Positions 1 to 11,925 of a stretch of DNA of 64,000 nucleotides are shown here, piece by piece. This DNA comes from Lantana camara (lineage: Eukaryota; Streptophyta; Magnoliopsida; Lamiales; Verbenaceae), in NCBI GenBank assembly GCA_037501455.1, contig CM074857.1, positions 111,385,501 to 111,449,500 on the forward strand. Direction: 5' to 3'. The notes under the pieces are model-generated. The model had not been told where the DNA came from. It saw nothing but the letters and a program-made list of their open reading frames with translations, and made no database searches. The translations under genes and the position numbers were made by a program. Position 1 is the stretch's first letter. Every line of letters begins with the position of its first letter.

Positions 1-132
1 TTTATATCTACATATATGTGCGACTATTAAACTTAGATTGTAAACCAGCAAGAAGCTGATTGAAGCTATTGTTTGTTTCGAATGTGCATGCAACAAGTAA
101 ATCTAATAGACTATGGTCTTTGAATTATGCAG

Positions 133-2285
133 TAAATCAAGGTCTGGCAACTCTTGCATTTTTCGGCGTTGGAGTGAACATGGTGTTGTTCCTCACTAGG
201 GTCCTGCTACAAGACAATGCTGAAGCAGCCAACAGTGTTAGCAAATGGACCGGAACAGTTTATATATTCTCTCTTGTTGGTGCTTTCCTCAGTGACTCTT
301 ACTGGGGAAGATTCAAAACTTGTGCCGTTTTTCAGGTCATCTTTGTCGCTGTAAGTAACCGGTTTACTCTTGCCTTCTCATAATTTGAAGCACAAACAGT
401 TCAACTTTAAGCATTACTAAATATATTAGAGGCCAAACTAGTTCCCAATTATTTTTTTTTTTTTGCTGTCAGGGACACAGCCAAAGAGGAATTTTTCTCA
501 CCCCAAAATAATAGAAAAGAAAGGACACTTATGTAGAGCTAAGTGCATTTTCTAAAAATCAAAAGCTTCCAAACCCACACCAAAAACTATATAGAGCTAT
601 ATTTTATCAATATGTTTCTTTAAATCTTGACAAATTTCCTCCACGACACCTCCCTCAAATAATAAAAGAATTCATATAAATTTTGTATACATTTGATGAC
701 GGCAACACTTAGATGAAAATTTCCAAATTAGTCCTTACAGCACACTAATTACTTTCATCACTATGTTTTCTACAGGGTTTGGCACTGCTATCACTAGCAA
801 CACAAGGTTTCTTGCTTAATCCAAAAGGGTGTGGTGATGAAACAACATTATGCAAATCCCACCCAAGTTGGGTGATAGGCCTCTTCTACATCTCTATATA
901 CATGATCGCTCTAGGAAACGGCGGTTACCAACCTAACATAGCCACATTTGGGGCCGATCAATTTGATGAAGAAGATCCAAAGGAGGCATATTCGAAAGTG
1001 GCCTTCTTCAGCTATTTCTATCTGGCATTGAATCTTGGCTCACTTTTCTCAAACACTATATTAGGATATTTTGAGGATGAAGGGATGTGGGCACTTGGAT
1101 TTTGGGCATCTACTGCTTCTGCTTTTGCAGCTTTAGTACTCTTTCTAGGAGGTACCAAACGATACAGGCACTTCAAGCCTAGTGGCAATCCACTCTCCCG
1201 GTTTGGACAAGTCATAGTCGCAGCATTCAAGAAGTGGAGTGTAAAAATTCCGATTGAGGAGGAGAATGCATTATATGAAGGTGAAGGGGCGGATAAGTCA
1301 AATAGTGGTGCTAGGAAGATGCTCCATACCCATGGATTCAAGTAAGTGGGTTAGTGCCTATATATACATAAATAACACACTTAATTAACATAGAACAATT
1401 TCTAACATCCGTGATCAACACAGATTTTTAGACCGAGCAGCATACCTAACTTCACGAGATTTAGACGAGCAGCTGAACCAAAACACTCACAACCCGTGGC
1501 GATTGTGCCCCGTGTCCCAAGTCGAAGAGGTCAAATGCATACTACGCCTACTCCCAATCTGGCTCTGCACCATACTCTATTCAGTAGTCTTCACTCAAAT
1601 GGCCTCCCTCTTCGTCGAGCAAGGCGATGCAATGAACACCAAACTCTCAAACTTCAGAATCCCGGCAGCCAGCATGTCCAGCTTCGACATTCTAAGCGTA
1701 GCTGTTTTCATCTTCCTATACAGAAGGGTCCTTGACCCCCTCGTCAGCAGAATCAGAAAGAAGGGCATCACACATCTCCAAAGAATGGGCATCGGCCTCA
1801 TTATAGCAGTAATGGCCATGATATCAGCAGGAATTGTGGAGTATTACAGACTCAAATATGCTCAAAAGGATTGTAAACATTGCCAAGGCTCGAGTTCCCT
1901 CAGCATATTTTGGCAGGTACCACAATACGCTCTTATAGGTGCTTCAGAAGTGTTTATGTATGTGGGACAGTTGGAGTTTTTCAATGCACAAGCTCCTGAT
2001 GGGCTCAAGAGCTTTGGAAGTGCGCTTTGTATGACATCCATATCTTTAGGGAACTATGTTAGTAGCCTTTTGGTTTCGATCGTGATGAAAATATCAACGG
2101 TGGATAATATGCCGGGGTGGATCCCTGGGAATCTTAATAAGGGTCATTTGGATTGGTTTTACTTTCTATTGGCGGGATTGACAGCTATCGATTTGGTTAT
2201 CTATATTGGAACTGCTATGTGGTACCAAAGCATGAAGATTGGAGGGAAGGGTGGGGACGGGGAAAATGATGTAAATGAAGTGTAG
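133..2285 (+). CDS. NPF7.3: NRT1/PTR family (NPF7 clade) transporter, 5'-partial
   Basis: Proton-coupled oligopeptide transporter superfamily, plasma membrane. Characterised NPF7.2/NPF7.3 proteins move nitrate (and potassium for NPF7.3) between xylem and root cells. Three exons are visible: 133-350, 776-1341 and 1424-2285, all with GT-AG borders and matching phases, giving 547 residues. The first exon or exons, about 50 residues, lie before the window: the intron ends at AG 131-132 and the next codon needs one upstream base. Landmarks in order are NQGLATLAFFGVGVN (first helix), FLSDSYWGR, GNGGYQPNIATFGADQFDEE, FFSYFYLALNLGSLFSN, EVKCILRLLPIWLC, FTQMASLFVEQG, GASEVFMYVGQLEFFNAQ and LDWFYFLLAGL. 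The ExxER proton-coupling motif usual in helix 1 is absent, which also holds for NPF7.3. No internal stop or frameshift. NPF7.2 is the main alternative assignment. Confidence 0.9.
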
Positions 2286-2894
2286 TACACCGACAGGAAG
2301 AATAAGAATGACAATTGAACTCACTTTTGAAGGAGTTTATACAGAGTTTTGAGGTCTGAACTATAATGCAGACAAATGGCAGCTGTTCAAATGCCTCGAA
2401 TTTTTCTGTCTCAAATGAAGTTAGTCAGTGAGCAGCTAGAGACGGGGGAATGTTCTACCTGATTTTGTTGGCTCTAGATTATTAACGGACATTATGTGGA
2501 AGAACTGATACTTTCGTCCAAATTCATGCATGTGTTAGGGGTAGAAAAATTATATATAACTATATATGTTGTATTATTATTTCAAAGTTTAGTTCCCTGC
2601 CTCGCATATACCTGATAAAATCATTGAGGATTCAACCAATAAATTATGATACGTCCATTGACCTAAGTCACTTGACCGAGTTGCTTGGTTAGAACTTAAA
2701 ACGAATAAGAGTTAGTAGACCTTACGAAAAATTTTAAGCTTATATAATGGTGTTAAATTTTCTAATATTGTAGAAGCTTTGGAAATTAATTAAATGTTAT
2801 CAATGAACTGACAAATCAAAACAAATGAGATCTCTGAATAATATTACAAGTTACAACAATAATATAGTAAGTTCTTCGAAGATAGTTTGGAGTT

Positions 2895-2933
<39 letters not shown>

Positions 2934-3215
2934 ACATCATCACTTTTAGGAATAATAAATCATCGAAACAACTTAAGTACTCAAAAAAAAAAAGTTCGGC
3001 ACATTGTAATAAAGATTATAGTCTAAAATCATGATTGAAATAAAACAAAGGGTTAAAACTTTTTTGCACCCCAATGTTTGGAACGATTTGCACTTTAGTA
3101 CCCAACCTTTAAAATTTAAGAATTCAATGCTCGATCTTTGATTTTTTGTTCACTTTAGTACCCAATCATAAAATCCGGCGAATTCTTCCGGCCAGCATGA
3201 ATTTTTTAAGGGCAA
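2286..3215. other. 3' flank of the transporter gene, no gene seen
   Basis: AT-rich sequence after the NPF stop codon. It probably contains the 3'UTR. It holds an (AT)n run and, from about 3050, text of the kind seen at MULE or foldback termini (repeated 'cactttagtaccc' phrases) leading into the foldback element. No credible open frame. Confidence 0.6.
2899..2931. repeat. (AT)n microsatellite
   Basis: Uninterrupted alternating AT of about 33 bases in the intergenic region. Confidence 0.95.
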
Positions 3216-4040
3216 AACAGTCATTTTCATTTTTTAGCCATTAAAAAATTTCAAAAAAAAAAAGACTTGGTGTGTTAAATCTTCAAACCCCAGCCGTCTT
3301 CTTCTTCTTATTCCTCCTCCATACCGCCGCCGCATCTCCGTCGCCACGAACTTTGCACCGCCGCCTGCTTCATAGCACCAAAATCGCAGCACCACCACCA
3401 TCGCACACACACTCCCCCTGAAATCGCTCCACCGCCACCACCACCATTGCGCACACACAAATGTGAATTGCACCAACACTGCCACCATCACCTTGTTATC
3501 CAACCATCACCAAAATCGCACCACCGCACATGGCACAAAATCACACACATATCAACACACCAAATCACATACGCTGATACGCATACACATAGATCTGGAA
3601 GATTGTGGATTGTTCACAGCGCATGCACCCAGATCTAGAAAATTGGGGGAAGGGCATGGAGAAATGACGTGAGAAAAGAAAAGGACTAATCAGAGCACAC
3701 ACCCAAAAATCCGTTTTGCTTGAGGTTGAGAGCTTGGAGTTGGGTTAATGAAGTGAGAGAATTGGGGAAAGGGCCTTGAAAGTTCGTTTGTGTGTGTGTG
3801 CAAGGGTGGTGGTGGAGCAATTTCGGGGAGAGTGTGTGTGTGATGATGGTGGGGCTGCGATTCTGGTGCTGTTAAGCAGGTGGCGACGACAACGGTGATG
3901 CGGCGTCAGTGTGGAGGAGGAACAAGAAGAAGACGACGACTGGGGTTTGAGGTCTGGCACATCGTCTTTTTCTTTTTTCTTGTTTTTTTTTTTTTTTTTT
4001 GAAATCTTTTAATGGCTACAAAATTAAAATGACTGTTAAA
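3216..4040. mobile_element. Foldback / MITE-like element with long inverted arms
   Basis: The left arm (about 3216-3470) reads aaaacagtcatttt, agccatt, atttcaaaaaaaaaaa, ttcaaaccccag, ttcttcttcttattcctcct, then agcaccaaaatcgcagcacc and cacacacactccccctgaaa. The reverse complement of about 3780-4040 gives the same phrases in the same order with scattered differences. The arms enclose a spacer of about 300 bases. No transposase is visible, so the element is non-autonomous. The (CCA/GCC)-rich frames in it are low-complexity artefacts. Left flank text is not matched on the right, so the right end may be trimmed. It lies between the convergent 3' ends of the transporter and the kinase genes. Confidence 0.75.
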
Positions 4041-4262
4041 ATATTAAATATCATTTAATTAAAATATTAAATATCATTTTACTTTTCACTGTACACAAAC
4101 TTAGAGGTCCTCACTGCTATAGTATTAATTAACATTGATGCAAAACTTGACAAGGGTCTTAAACCCCTCCGAGTCTGCAAACTAAGTCAAGATTCTTTTG
4201 TTATAGAAAATAAATTAAAAGCAAACTAGTCAATTAAAACAAGATTTCTGCAGTACATTGAA

Positions 4263-7200
4263 TCAGCTCTCAACTTTGCGAACCTGGATATGATGCGTAG
4301 ATTCTCGACGCCATATGGGTTGTGCTCCACTTTGGACTAGAGTCACATATTGCCCTTCAGTCACCAGACCCTTATTCTGAAATGTAAAAAACGTCCAAAT
4401 TTTAAAGGACTTCGAAAAGAAACAAAGCAAACTAGCTAGCCTGAGGAAAAAAAAAAAGAGAGAGTTGATGATATTTACCAATAAAAGCTTCAAAGCTTGT
4501 GAAAAGGTTTCCTCTATATCATCCGTAAATTTCATATATATGGGCATCACACCATGATACAGGATCAAACGCTGCTTGACCCTTTCTCTGTGAAAAATGC
4601 AGGTCTAAAAACATTATAAAATTAAGTACACGCTAATATTTAGTAATTTTTCTTGTAAAATATTCTATAGAAATCCGCCATCAAATATTTGTATTTCCAG
4701 TGACTTAGACTATATTCAGAAATATATGTTTGATTTTTTATTTTCTTTTAATGATTCAAAGCACTAGTCAAAGTTCAGCTCTGATAGCGCAAAGACTTAC
4801 ACATTTGTGAAAGCAAATATTGTTGAAGAAGGCCTGTAATGACTCAAAGTTATAGCCATTGAACCTGTTCTTGTGAAAACTATGATGGGAGTCGTCAGAG
4901 TGTTGGCCATTATGGTTGCATGGAGAGCAAACATATCACCCATATGAATCTGCATATTTTTTATACAGCATTCTGTGTTAGTAAGTCAACGCATAATTAG
5001 GGAAAATGATTTTTTACAACCAGTACCGTAACATTTTTTAGAGTAACCAACTTAAACTATTTCTGTTGCTGATTGCAACCTATGCATTACGAAATTAGGA
5101 ACTAACAATCTAATTAGCCAATCCCTCTTAAATGCAAATCTCACTATGTATAGGTTGCAATAGGGAACACAAAGTAGTTTAAGTTGGTTAGTTTAAAAGG
5201 TGTATTACGGGTTAAAAATAAATAATTAACAACACAAGTTACACAAGCAATTTCAAACCAGACATTAGTCTTTGATGAGGTCACAAATTTCCAAAAGAAG
5301 CTAATTTTGATTCAAGTTGATGTTACGAAACATTGGGAAAACCACATAATGATTTCTCATTAAAACAAATTACCCTTCAAACTGGATTTCCTGGTTTTGT
5401 AAATTCCATATGGTTAAGAAAAGAGGCCTTGTAAAATTTTATATGGATCTACTGAAGTGCTTCTTTTGTGGCAAGATGACATCTCTCCAGAAGAACGAAA
5501 GCTCTCAGTGATAAAAGGGTAATTTGCATAACCAGAACCATTTCGATCACCATGAATCATTTCCATTCAACTGCTGAAAGTGTTTTAAGCTCCCGATTCA
5601 GAAGTTTGAGAAGAAAAACACCACATAATGCAGTTTTGAAACTGAGTACATTTCTGATCATTCCAATTGGAAGTCCTAAGTTTCTACAGTAAGCGCCATA
5701 CACACCTTGTACATGGCAGTTTGATCTGGTGTGCTCATGGTGATTGGTAAGCTCGACTCAGTTTTCAATGCAACAGAATGCATTACTTTAACAGCCTTCA
5801 ATGGGAATCTAGTATGAGGAAAACAACCATGTCATTGTGGAACAATGTCACGCATTTCATAGGTAAACTGTTTTATCACATTAGTATAACATACAAACCT
5901 CCCTCAGTTGAAAGCACAAAAGGAAATGATTCAAATCAAATACTAAATTATACATAATGATAAGGTTACTGGGCCAATTAGAAATAGAAATTTACTTGAA
6001 TTAATTAAAAAAATCTACATGGCAAAACAGTTATCTTGAAGGAAGCAGAAGCATAGATGCATTTTAATGGTCAACATAACTCACTTCCCGTGAGCCGTTT
6101 CTCCTGAAAGCATAACCGCATCTGCACCTTCTCTTACTGCAATTGCAATGTCAGAAACTTCAGCCCTTGTGGGAGTTGGGTGATTAATCATGCTCTCTAG
6201 CATGTTTGTAGCAACTATAACTGGTTTTTGCATGCTTCTGCATCTTCTTATAATCTCTTCCTGTGTACAAAGTCAAATTCCTTCATGGAAAGATGCGGCC
6301 CTTGTCTATTTAAACAATTCTGTAGACAAGAACTCCATATTTTGTCTCCTATTTTGTGATAATTGATATGAAAAAGATGTTTATAAAAGGTTGTAGCCAT
6401 TAATATTTTATGAATGCTTATGGTCCATACCCTATTTCTCTACATGTGACGAAGTTCAATTATACTTGGTAGGAATTTCAGAATACTAGCGACAGAACAG
6501 ACCAAAGAAGTAGAGAGGGTATATCAATACTCTGTTTGGAATCTAGTCGAAAATTTCTAAAGTTTACAACTAATAGTACTGATTGAGTTCTGTGTATTTA
6601 AAAGTGAAGCTTGGAAAATCCATCAATGCCATGACAAACTCCACCTCAAAAGTTTATCTCGTGATTTATTTCCAAAGATAAATTCAAGGATTATGGGACT
6701 AGAAATATAAACAGATAAGTTGTTAAATTAAAAATTCATGTTTCAATTCCAAACAGAAACAAATAATTCGAACATAGCATAATGTGAATATCATATCAAC
6801 AGCTACTCTTAAAATTTCTCACAGATATTTCCGATCTAGGGAAAATAAATCAGGTTTCCTGTCTGTTTTCCTTTTTCCTCGGCACAGAGAACTATAAAAT
6901 GTAATATTCTATCCAGATACCTGTAATAAAGGGACTTCTTCAATTGGGAGTTCAGCTCCAAGATCGCCACGTGCCACCATTGCCTATCACCATCAATCAT
7001 TAAAGAAGTTAGATCAACTTCATTCAATGTTGGAAATACATACATAAAGCCATATGTATTCGCATACTTGCATCTATTTATGCTTCTTGAGTAAAGTTAC
7101 TTTTTTAACTTTACTAGTTTTTCTTACGTAGTAACTTTGGTCCATTGACCAAGACCACGAAAAATACACATGAATGAAAGTGCATGGATGTTCTTAAATT

Positions 7201-10200
7201 TCCCCCCAATTTATTGGAGTAAACACCAAAAACCTCATTTATTAAAAAGGAAACTTCTATCCGTTGAAATTACAATATACCCACTGACACGAAGAGAGAG
7301 GGATTATTTTGTATTTGGAGACGACTAAAGGCTGGTGTTACTTGTGAGATGGAAGCAAAACTTAATAGTCAAATTCTAATTCTTCTAGACATAAGGCTTT
7401 TTTTACTAACTGAGGCAAACCTGAGGGGGTTTAGCAATTATTCCTAATTTATTGTTTGGTTGATTTATCACGAGATCAATCCATGGCATCATAACTCAAC
7501 ATCTAACATAGGAATATCATATAGTCAGCACTAACCCCATCAGATGCAGAAATGATAGAATGAAGATTTGGTATAGAATCAGCACTTTCAATCTTGGGAA
7601 TCACATGAATATCCGCATTGCACCCTGCACACAAGATTTTTGAAGTTCAGTAAAGAAAACCAATCAAAGGTTCATGAAGAATGCAGTAGCAATGAGGGAT
7701 GAAAATGATCAGAGGTGTTACCTTTGAGATAATCTTTCAATTCATGTATCACCTTAGCATCCTTGACAAAAGAAACAGCATAGAAATCAACTTGGTTATC
7801 CACGCCAAACTTAATATCTTCCCAGTCTTTATCTGTCAAGATGGCATTATAATTGAAGAATCATAAATTTACAAGAATAATTACCCAAAACATCCTAGGT
7901 TTGCCCCAATTCAGAAAAAAAAAAAAAAAGAAAAGACAAACCATTATCTATTGAAATTACAACTGCAGAGGTTTGTGTCAACCTTAAAAAAGCACCATCC
8001 ATTATCAGCACCAATTCCAAGATAACTCCTCTACCGCTAGTGTTGGGCGTAAATGTAATTTCAGTTGATAGAGGGGTTCTTTGGTAGTTAACCCAATTTT
8101 CAAATATTAGAGCATTGAAATGTCCCAAACCTGTTATTGAAGGCAGAGTTGCGCTTTTCCCACGCACGTTTAGATGTCGTCTCGACTTCAGTTCTCCACC
8201 ATCAACCACTTTACATTTTACAACATCCTGTGTCTTTGATTGGACAGCCAATGACATCATGCCACCTGTGACAAAGGAAACCCATTATTCTCAAGTGACT
8301 GTGTTCTGGATAGTAAACAGAAAGACATGTACTCACCATCAACAAGTAGAATATCCCCAACTTCAACATCATTTACGAAGTCATCATAATTAACACTAAC
8401 TGTATCATCTGTACTGACTCCTCTTTTAATGGTAAAATTGAACTCTTGTCCTTCCTTCAGAAGGATTGGTTTTGGCACGTCTCCACTTCTAACCTCAGGA
8501 CCCTAAATCAAGATCATTTAAATTCCATATTATAAATAGGAAAAACTAAGTTCCACTCTCATTGGGGGTAGTTGGGGAACGAGCAATGATCCTATTTAAA
8601 AAAAATAAAAATTAAAAAAGGAAAAACTAAAACTACTATCCACTTAACTACATATAAAATTACGAAAATAACCCCTCTTGTTTCAATAATTATCATTATA
8701 TATCCAAGACAACAAAGGCCCTATCCCCACTCCTCCCCCACTGTGTTGCGATTGATACCGTCCTATTGGGCAAAAAAAGTTTATTCAGGCCTTTCCTAGG
8801 TTAACTATTCACCTTTTCATTAACGGGGTTTGGGTGCATTCAACATGCTAAAGTTTTAGAGTGCGGAGGATTATAAAAAAGTCATTGCCTCGATATATAT
8901 ATATGTTCTGTACATATATAGCATCATAATTTTATTTCCACCCTAGTCTTACATTTACCTCCACATGTTGAATTATACATGTAGCTAAATCATGTTAGAA
9001 CTCAAATACATATTTGGATGATGTTATCCAAGTTTATTAATTAACTTTTTTTATAAAATTTTAATTATTAAGGTATGGGAAACTTTGAAACTAAAAGAAG
9101 ATGTTCTGTAATTACACATAATTATACGAGAGAGAGAAGTCAAATAAGTAAAAGATACATTTGCAAATGATAAATTTATGGTGAGTGATATATGTATGAA
9201 AATGAATGATTATGCACCATGAATATCAAACAATTTCCTTCTTGAGAAAACAAAAAAGATAAAGGAACGCAACTTCCAATTTAGAAAACAATTGCCAAGG
9301 GGAATGTATGTTACGTTCATGTACAACCAGACTGATCATCAATTTTACCTTTGTGTCTAACATTATTGCAACAACTTTCTCCTGAAACTGTGCATTGTAT
9401 TCTTTGACAAGATCAATGGTTTTCTGATGTGATGCATGATCGCCATGAGACATATTTAAACGAGCTACATTCATTCCAGCTTCAGCCAGTTTCCATATCA
9501 TATCCTTTGAGCTGGTGGAGGGACCAATGGTAGAGACTATCTTTGTTTTCCTTTGACAATTCACACCCGCCACTCTCAGCTGCAACCCGTCATCACTAGT
9601 CTGAAACTCGAAAAAATTAATAGTTACTATTCAAGAAAAAATGAGATGCAAGTTTTCATCATTCAAATGTAAGGAAACTGGTTTTCAATCTGGAGGACAA
9701 CAAATTAAACACATTTATTTGAAATTTACGGAAATTGAATTTGTCTTCTCCAGCAAACAATTATATAAAGCGTAGCCAGTTCAATCCAAGAACTGTATAA
9801 GAATACGAGATTTAAGCCTATATATCATGTAGACAGTGACTGCATTAATTGGAGGAGCCATATATAAGCCAGGGTGACCGCCTTAACTTCAAACTTACCC
9901 CTAAATATATAGTATCAATGACGGAGATTAATATGTACACTACATTTTGACTAATAAGAAGTGACACCACCCCCTCTAGGGCCCTTGCTCTGCCACTACG
10001 CCTGCATTAGGGGTAAGTTAATCCATTACAAGAATCTCCCTTCAACTTCCACATTATCTCGGTCATGTCAACAACAAACTATGCACATGATTTTGTCTTT
10101 CTATGCAATAAACATGCTTTTCAAGTCCGAATTTCTTGGAGGTGTACATAACTAATATTCTCAAACCGAAATAAGAGAGTCCAAGTACTTAATTTTTTCC

Positions 10201-10540
10201 ATTTTCCAACATTTACAAACGAATCGATCCTTCCCAAATAGTATACTGGGGGAATTCAGACCCCCCAAAACAAAATCATCACAAAATTAGATTCCACACG
10301 CACACACAGAGAACTTACGGAGAGTGCAGTGCCATTTGGCGGAAAAGTAGTGGCGATGGCTTTAGAATCTGTGTCGCCATAGTTTGTAATCTTGGTTGCC
10401 CTACAACGGCGAACTCTTCGATTGGCCCTCTTCAGTTCACTCTGGAAAATCAACTCGCTAATTTGGTTGGCAGAGGAGAGGCGATCAGCTTGAGATTTGA
10501 AAGCAGGAATCCCGCTTGGCAGGTTGACAGTCGCCGCCAT
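4263..10540 (-). CDS. PKP3: Plastidial pyruvate kinase, isozyme G type
   Basis: Converts phosphoenolpyruvate and ADP to pyruvate and ATP in the plastid stroma, supplying pyruvate for fatty acid synthesis. Twelve exons (coding order): 10540-10319, 9600-9349, 8502-8337, 8265-8131, 7832-7722, 7624-7536, 6983-6921, 6260-6085, 5808-5706, 4949-4801, 4587-4479, 4376-4263. All introns are GT-AG, phases agree, total 1689 nt or 562 residues. The first exon is a basic, Ser/Ala-rich transit peptide. Catalytic features: [35 protein letters not shown] then [13 protein letters not shown] (metal-site region), [47 protein letters not shown], and C-terminal [20 protein letters not shown]. The detailed match is to tobacco chloroplast isozyme G and Arabidopsis PKP3 (beta-type subunit). 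No defect seen. Confidence 0.94.
5008..5219. mobile_element. Small MITE-like inverted repeat in a pyruvate kinase intron
   Basis: Within the intron between coding exons 9 and 10. Left side: taaccaacttaaacta, then gattgcaacctatgca. The reverse complement of about 5145-5219 gives ctaaccaacttaaactac and attgcaacctatacat, and the ends also pair (ttttttac.../gttaaaaat). About 210 bp, no coding capacity, target duplication not resolved. Confidence 0.6.
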
Positions 10541-11468
10541 TCGAATGAGAAAACAACAAATTGAAAGAGCAGGAGAACAGGGGTGTCTGAATGTCAAATT
10601 GTCAATTGTCAAGGAAGAAAGAAACAAGAGTAATAATGGCAGAAATCAGACGAACTGACTGAGTCTGCCCACAGCCCCAACTCTGAGACTCTTTGTAGTA
10701 CGGGCTTACACTTGGCAGGGTTTGGGACCATTATTTTTATTTTCAGGTAAAACTATGTCTATATAATTTCTGTGGAAAAGTTTATTCTCGCAAAAGATCC
10801 CAAATTTCCGAATTATTCTCTACAGCATCTTTTTTTTTTTCATTTCAAATTTTATTATAATAATTTAAATTATTAATTTTATTACATGGTTTTTGGTTCA
10901 ACTTGGGAATGTTATGGCCCGGCGCCAAAATATGGGCCAAGTGGCCAACAGACTAAATAAATTACAAGGTGAGTTGTTACTTGTTAACAAGTAATTCTAT
11001 ATTTCTATTCTTTCACATTATTCTATCCCCTGGTCACCTGGTGTATGGACGCCCAAACCAAAAAATCGACATTAGAAACAACAAATAAATAGAAAAAGTG
11101 ACAAAAAAAAACTTTTTATAAATATTAAGAGAAGAAAAAATTAACATGAAACGGTGAAAATAAATAAAAATTGCATGGAATTACCCTGTGTTAGACCAAA
11201 ATATCAATTAAAATCTTAAAATATAAAAAGTGACTTTAAAAACCTTATGTTGTTAAAATTTTGTACAAAAAATACTACAATCAGTGTTGGCACTACACGC
11301 GCCTTGACTGCAACTATTGGGGACACCCCAGTTAGCCTAATATGAGAGCAAAAAAGCTCAAATTCTGTTCGCTGACAATCCTAGGCGAGCAAGGAGCAGT
11401 TCGCTTAAGATAAGTTTAAAATATAAAAGGAAGTGATTCAAGATGGGACTTTAAGGATAAGGATATAA
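10541..11468. other. 5' flank of pyruvate kinase, no gene seen
   Basis: Contains the 5'UTR and promoter of the minus-strand kinase, including a pyrimidine-rich leader on that strand (plus strand aaggaagaaagaaacaagag). Beyond about 10740 the DNA is AT-rich. I could not place a convincing TATA box or any other gene. Confidence 0.5.
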
Positions 11469-11760
11469 TGTTGAGGATAATATCATATCTAGGGTATATC
11501 GAGAGAAGCATAGAGAAATAGGAGACTTGGAGAACACGTCAAGAGATCTTATATATAAGTCGTAATAGAAGAAGGCAGAACAAAAAATAAGAGAGAAAAG
11601 GGAGAGAAAACTGAGAAGGGCACAACATTGGCATCGTCTGTGGGAAAAATATAAACTATCGAGTTGCTTCTCTGTCATCTTGGCCGTCTGTGGGAAAAAT
11701 ATAAACTATCGAGTTGCTTCTCTCATCTTTGTCATCTCGACGGAAGCATCTCGTCCAAAT
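11469..11760 (+). mobile_element. Short LTR plus primer-site relic (TRIM-like), with 50-bp duplication
   Basis: A TG...CA block 11469-11627 (TGTTGAGGATAATATC to GGCACAACA) is followed at once by TTGGCATCGTCTGTGGGAAA, which resembles the primer-binding leader of plant gypsy-type elements (usual form TTGGCGCCGTCTGTGGGAA). The leader from cgtctgtgggaaaaatataa to gagttgcttctct occurs twice with a 50-bp period (11635 and 11685). No internal coding region and no second LTR seen, so this is a relic or miniature element. Confidence 0.4.
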
Positions 11761-11925
11761 TTCTCAGCAATCTCCCTTTTTCCTTATCCAGATTTAAAAT
11801 AAAAAAGATGAGTGCCTCGTGGGAACAAACAGATCGGTTAAAGAAATGAGGGGAAGGAGACAAAAAAAACAAGAGAAAAGAAGGAGAGGATGGAGAAAAC
11901 TGAATTTGTAACGCCAAGGTCACAT

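Noticed and set aside
1018..1341. 107-codon open frame on the minus strand
   Set aside because: Antisense to the well-conserved NPF exon 3; a shadow frame.
3234..3960. Several His/Arg/Ser-rich open frames on both strands
   Set aside because: They run through CCA/GCC-type simple sequence inside the foldback element and have no family resemblance.
7895..8260. Single continuous minus-strand frame as one exon
   Set aside because: Only 8131-8265 is exon; the rest reads through an intron with a good donor site at 8130.
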